Source: Campylobacter sp. RM16189
Lineage (GTDB): Bacteria; Campylobacterota; Campylobacteria; Campylobacterales; Campylobacteraceae
Reading direction: 5' to 3'
DNA: 64,000 bases
Assembly (NCBI RefSeq): GCF_012978815.1
Contig: NZ_LIWR01000007.1
Coordinates: 42,919 to 106,918, forward strand
Shown: positions 63,413-64,000 of the stretch, in pieces
Position numbering within the stretch: the first letter of the stretch is position 1
How the letters are laid out: every line of letters starts with the position of its first letter
Program-made: the position numbers and the translations under genes
Notes under the pieces: generated by a model
Seen by the model: the letters and a program-made list of their open reading frames with translations, nothing else
Databases searched by the model: none
What the model was told of the DNA's origin: nothing

Positions 63413-64000
63413 AAAACGCCACGTTTTGCCAATATTTTTGCTCTATTTTCTAACCAGCGTTGCGTTTTTAGTATTTTTCGGCAAAGTTTTTTATGATAGA
63501 GAAAAACACTTCATAATGGACAAGGACGCATTTGATTTTAGGGATTTTAAGCGCGAACTTCAGATAAAACTTCACAACAACGGCGAGCTTGACGACGACG
63601 ACTTTGACGATATGAAAGCTTATGTCGTAAATTTAAAAACGGGCGAAGTGATACAAGATGACTTTAAGCCAAAGCAGGGAATGGGGCGTAACTACATGGA
63701 CGGCGAAGAAAATGTCGTACAGTTTAGAGTCCATGATAAAAAGGGTCAAAACGAGTATCTCGTAGCCATTAAGCGCGCTGATGTTAAGGTTAAACTCTTG
63801 GCACTCAAGGCTCAAATTTTGCTCGTTTCGCTTGGAGTATTGGCTGTGATCTTGCTAATAGCTTATCTTATCATCAGGCTATCTCTGCGTCCGCTATACG
63901 CAAAGATAGAGTTTTTAGACGGATTTATCCGCGATACGACTCACGAGATAAACACTCCTTTAAGCGTGATTTTGATGAGTATAGAGCTATTTAAAACTGA
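63405..64000 (+). CDS. Sensor histidine kinase, 5' part (runs off the window)
   Basis: The first 198 codons of a membrane sensor kinase. An N-terminal helix (about 8-26, [18 protein letters not shown]) is followed by a small acidic periplasmic domain (about 30-125; [10 protein letters not shown]). A second helix follows (about 133-155), then the start of the HisKA domain with H-box [17 protein letters not shown] (about 175-191), containing the phosphorylated His. The ATP-binding domain lies beyond base 64000. It overlaps the response-regulator gene, so the pair is co-expressed. Confidence 0.88.
   Translation, partial: MFKKRHVLPIFLLYFLTSVAFLVFFGKVFYDREKHFIMDKDAFDFRDFKRELQIKLHNNGELDDDDFDDMKAYVVNLKTGEVIQDDFKPKQGMGRNYMDGEENVVQFRVHDKKGQNEYLVAIKRADVKVKLLALKAQILLVSLGVLAVILLIAYLIIRLSLRPLYAKIEFLDGFIRDTTHEINTPLSVILMSIELFKT

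Overview
The window comes from the chromosome of a Campylobacter-type epsilonproteobacterium. The DNA is AT-rich. Several gene blocks match the order I remember from C. jejuni: nth-peb4-fba followed by a MotA-like/OmpA-like pair; hrcA-grpE-dnaK; rpsO-rrf2-flhA; cmoB with a Cj0977-type gene; nadE-lpxK-thrC-kdsB; a Cj0787/Cj0788(CiaD)-cca-purU run; and adjacent flgG2/flgG. No rRNA, tRNA, CRISPR array, insertion sequence or prophage was seen. Gene density is high, and no stretch over about 300 bases lacks a feature.

Region by region. 1-2.3 kb: a transglutaminase-like fragment, a MerT/MerP-like pair and a PepD-type dipeptidase. 2.4-10.4 kb: nth, peb4, fba, a MotA/ExbB-like plus OmpA-like pair, a PLP-dependent deaminase with no standard start codon, hisD and flaC. 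10.5-15.2 kb: a lipoprotein, the heat-shock operon with a degenerate CIRCE element, two tiny genes and rpsO. 15.4-20.8 kb: an Rrf2 regulator, flhA, a DHH phosphoesterase, cmoB and a Cj0977-like gene. 20.9-30 kb: a metallo-hydrolase with a G8 tract, nadE, a DegT-like protein lacking its catalytic lysine, then the overlapping genes lpxK, argB, cutA, thrC and kdsB, a YgbA-like protein and dsbD. 30-34.5 kb: ppk2, small membrane proteins and an iron/cobalamin-type ABC transporter whose binding-protein gene is broken. 34.7-43.5 kb: rpoD, two flagellar rod genes each with its own sigma-54 promoter, azlCD, asparaginase, two transporters, and a Crp/Fnr regulator next to a DUF2892 protein. 43.6-51.6 kb: leuD-leuB, a CiaD-like gene, cca, purU, trmL, a nuclease and glyS.

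The most interesting block is 51.7-59.6 kb, ten tightly packed minus-strand genes. In transcription order they are a Fur-family regulator, a P1B-type ATPase, an HMA-like protein without CxxC, a ferritin-like protein with a glycine-rich membrane tail, three small glycine-zipper membrane proteins, a second P1B-type ATPase, a small membrane protein and ModD. This set resembles the ferrosome (fez) iron-organelle clusters described in other anaerobes. My reading is a Fur-linked metal-storage compartment or metal-export module. One of its ATPases lacks the TGE loop.

The right end (59.7-64 kb) holds a SYLF protein, an M23 peptidase, two DUF1104 paralogues and a two-component system whose kinase runs off the window. 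Both DUF1104 promoters carry the same TTAAC-N6-TTCAC repeat 10 bp before the -10 box. This looks like the target of a DccR-like response regulator, most likely the one encoded next door.
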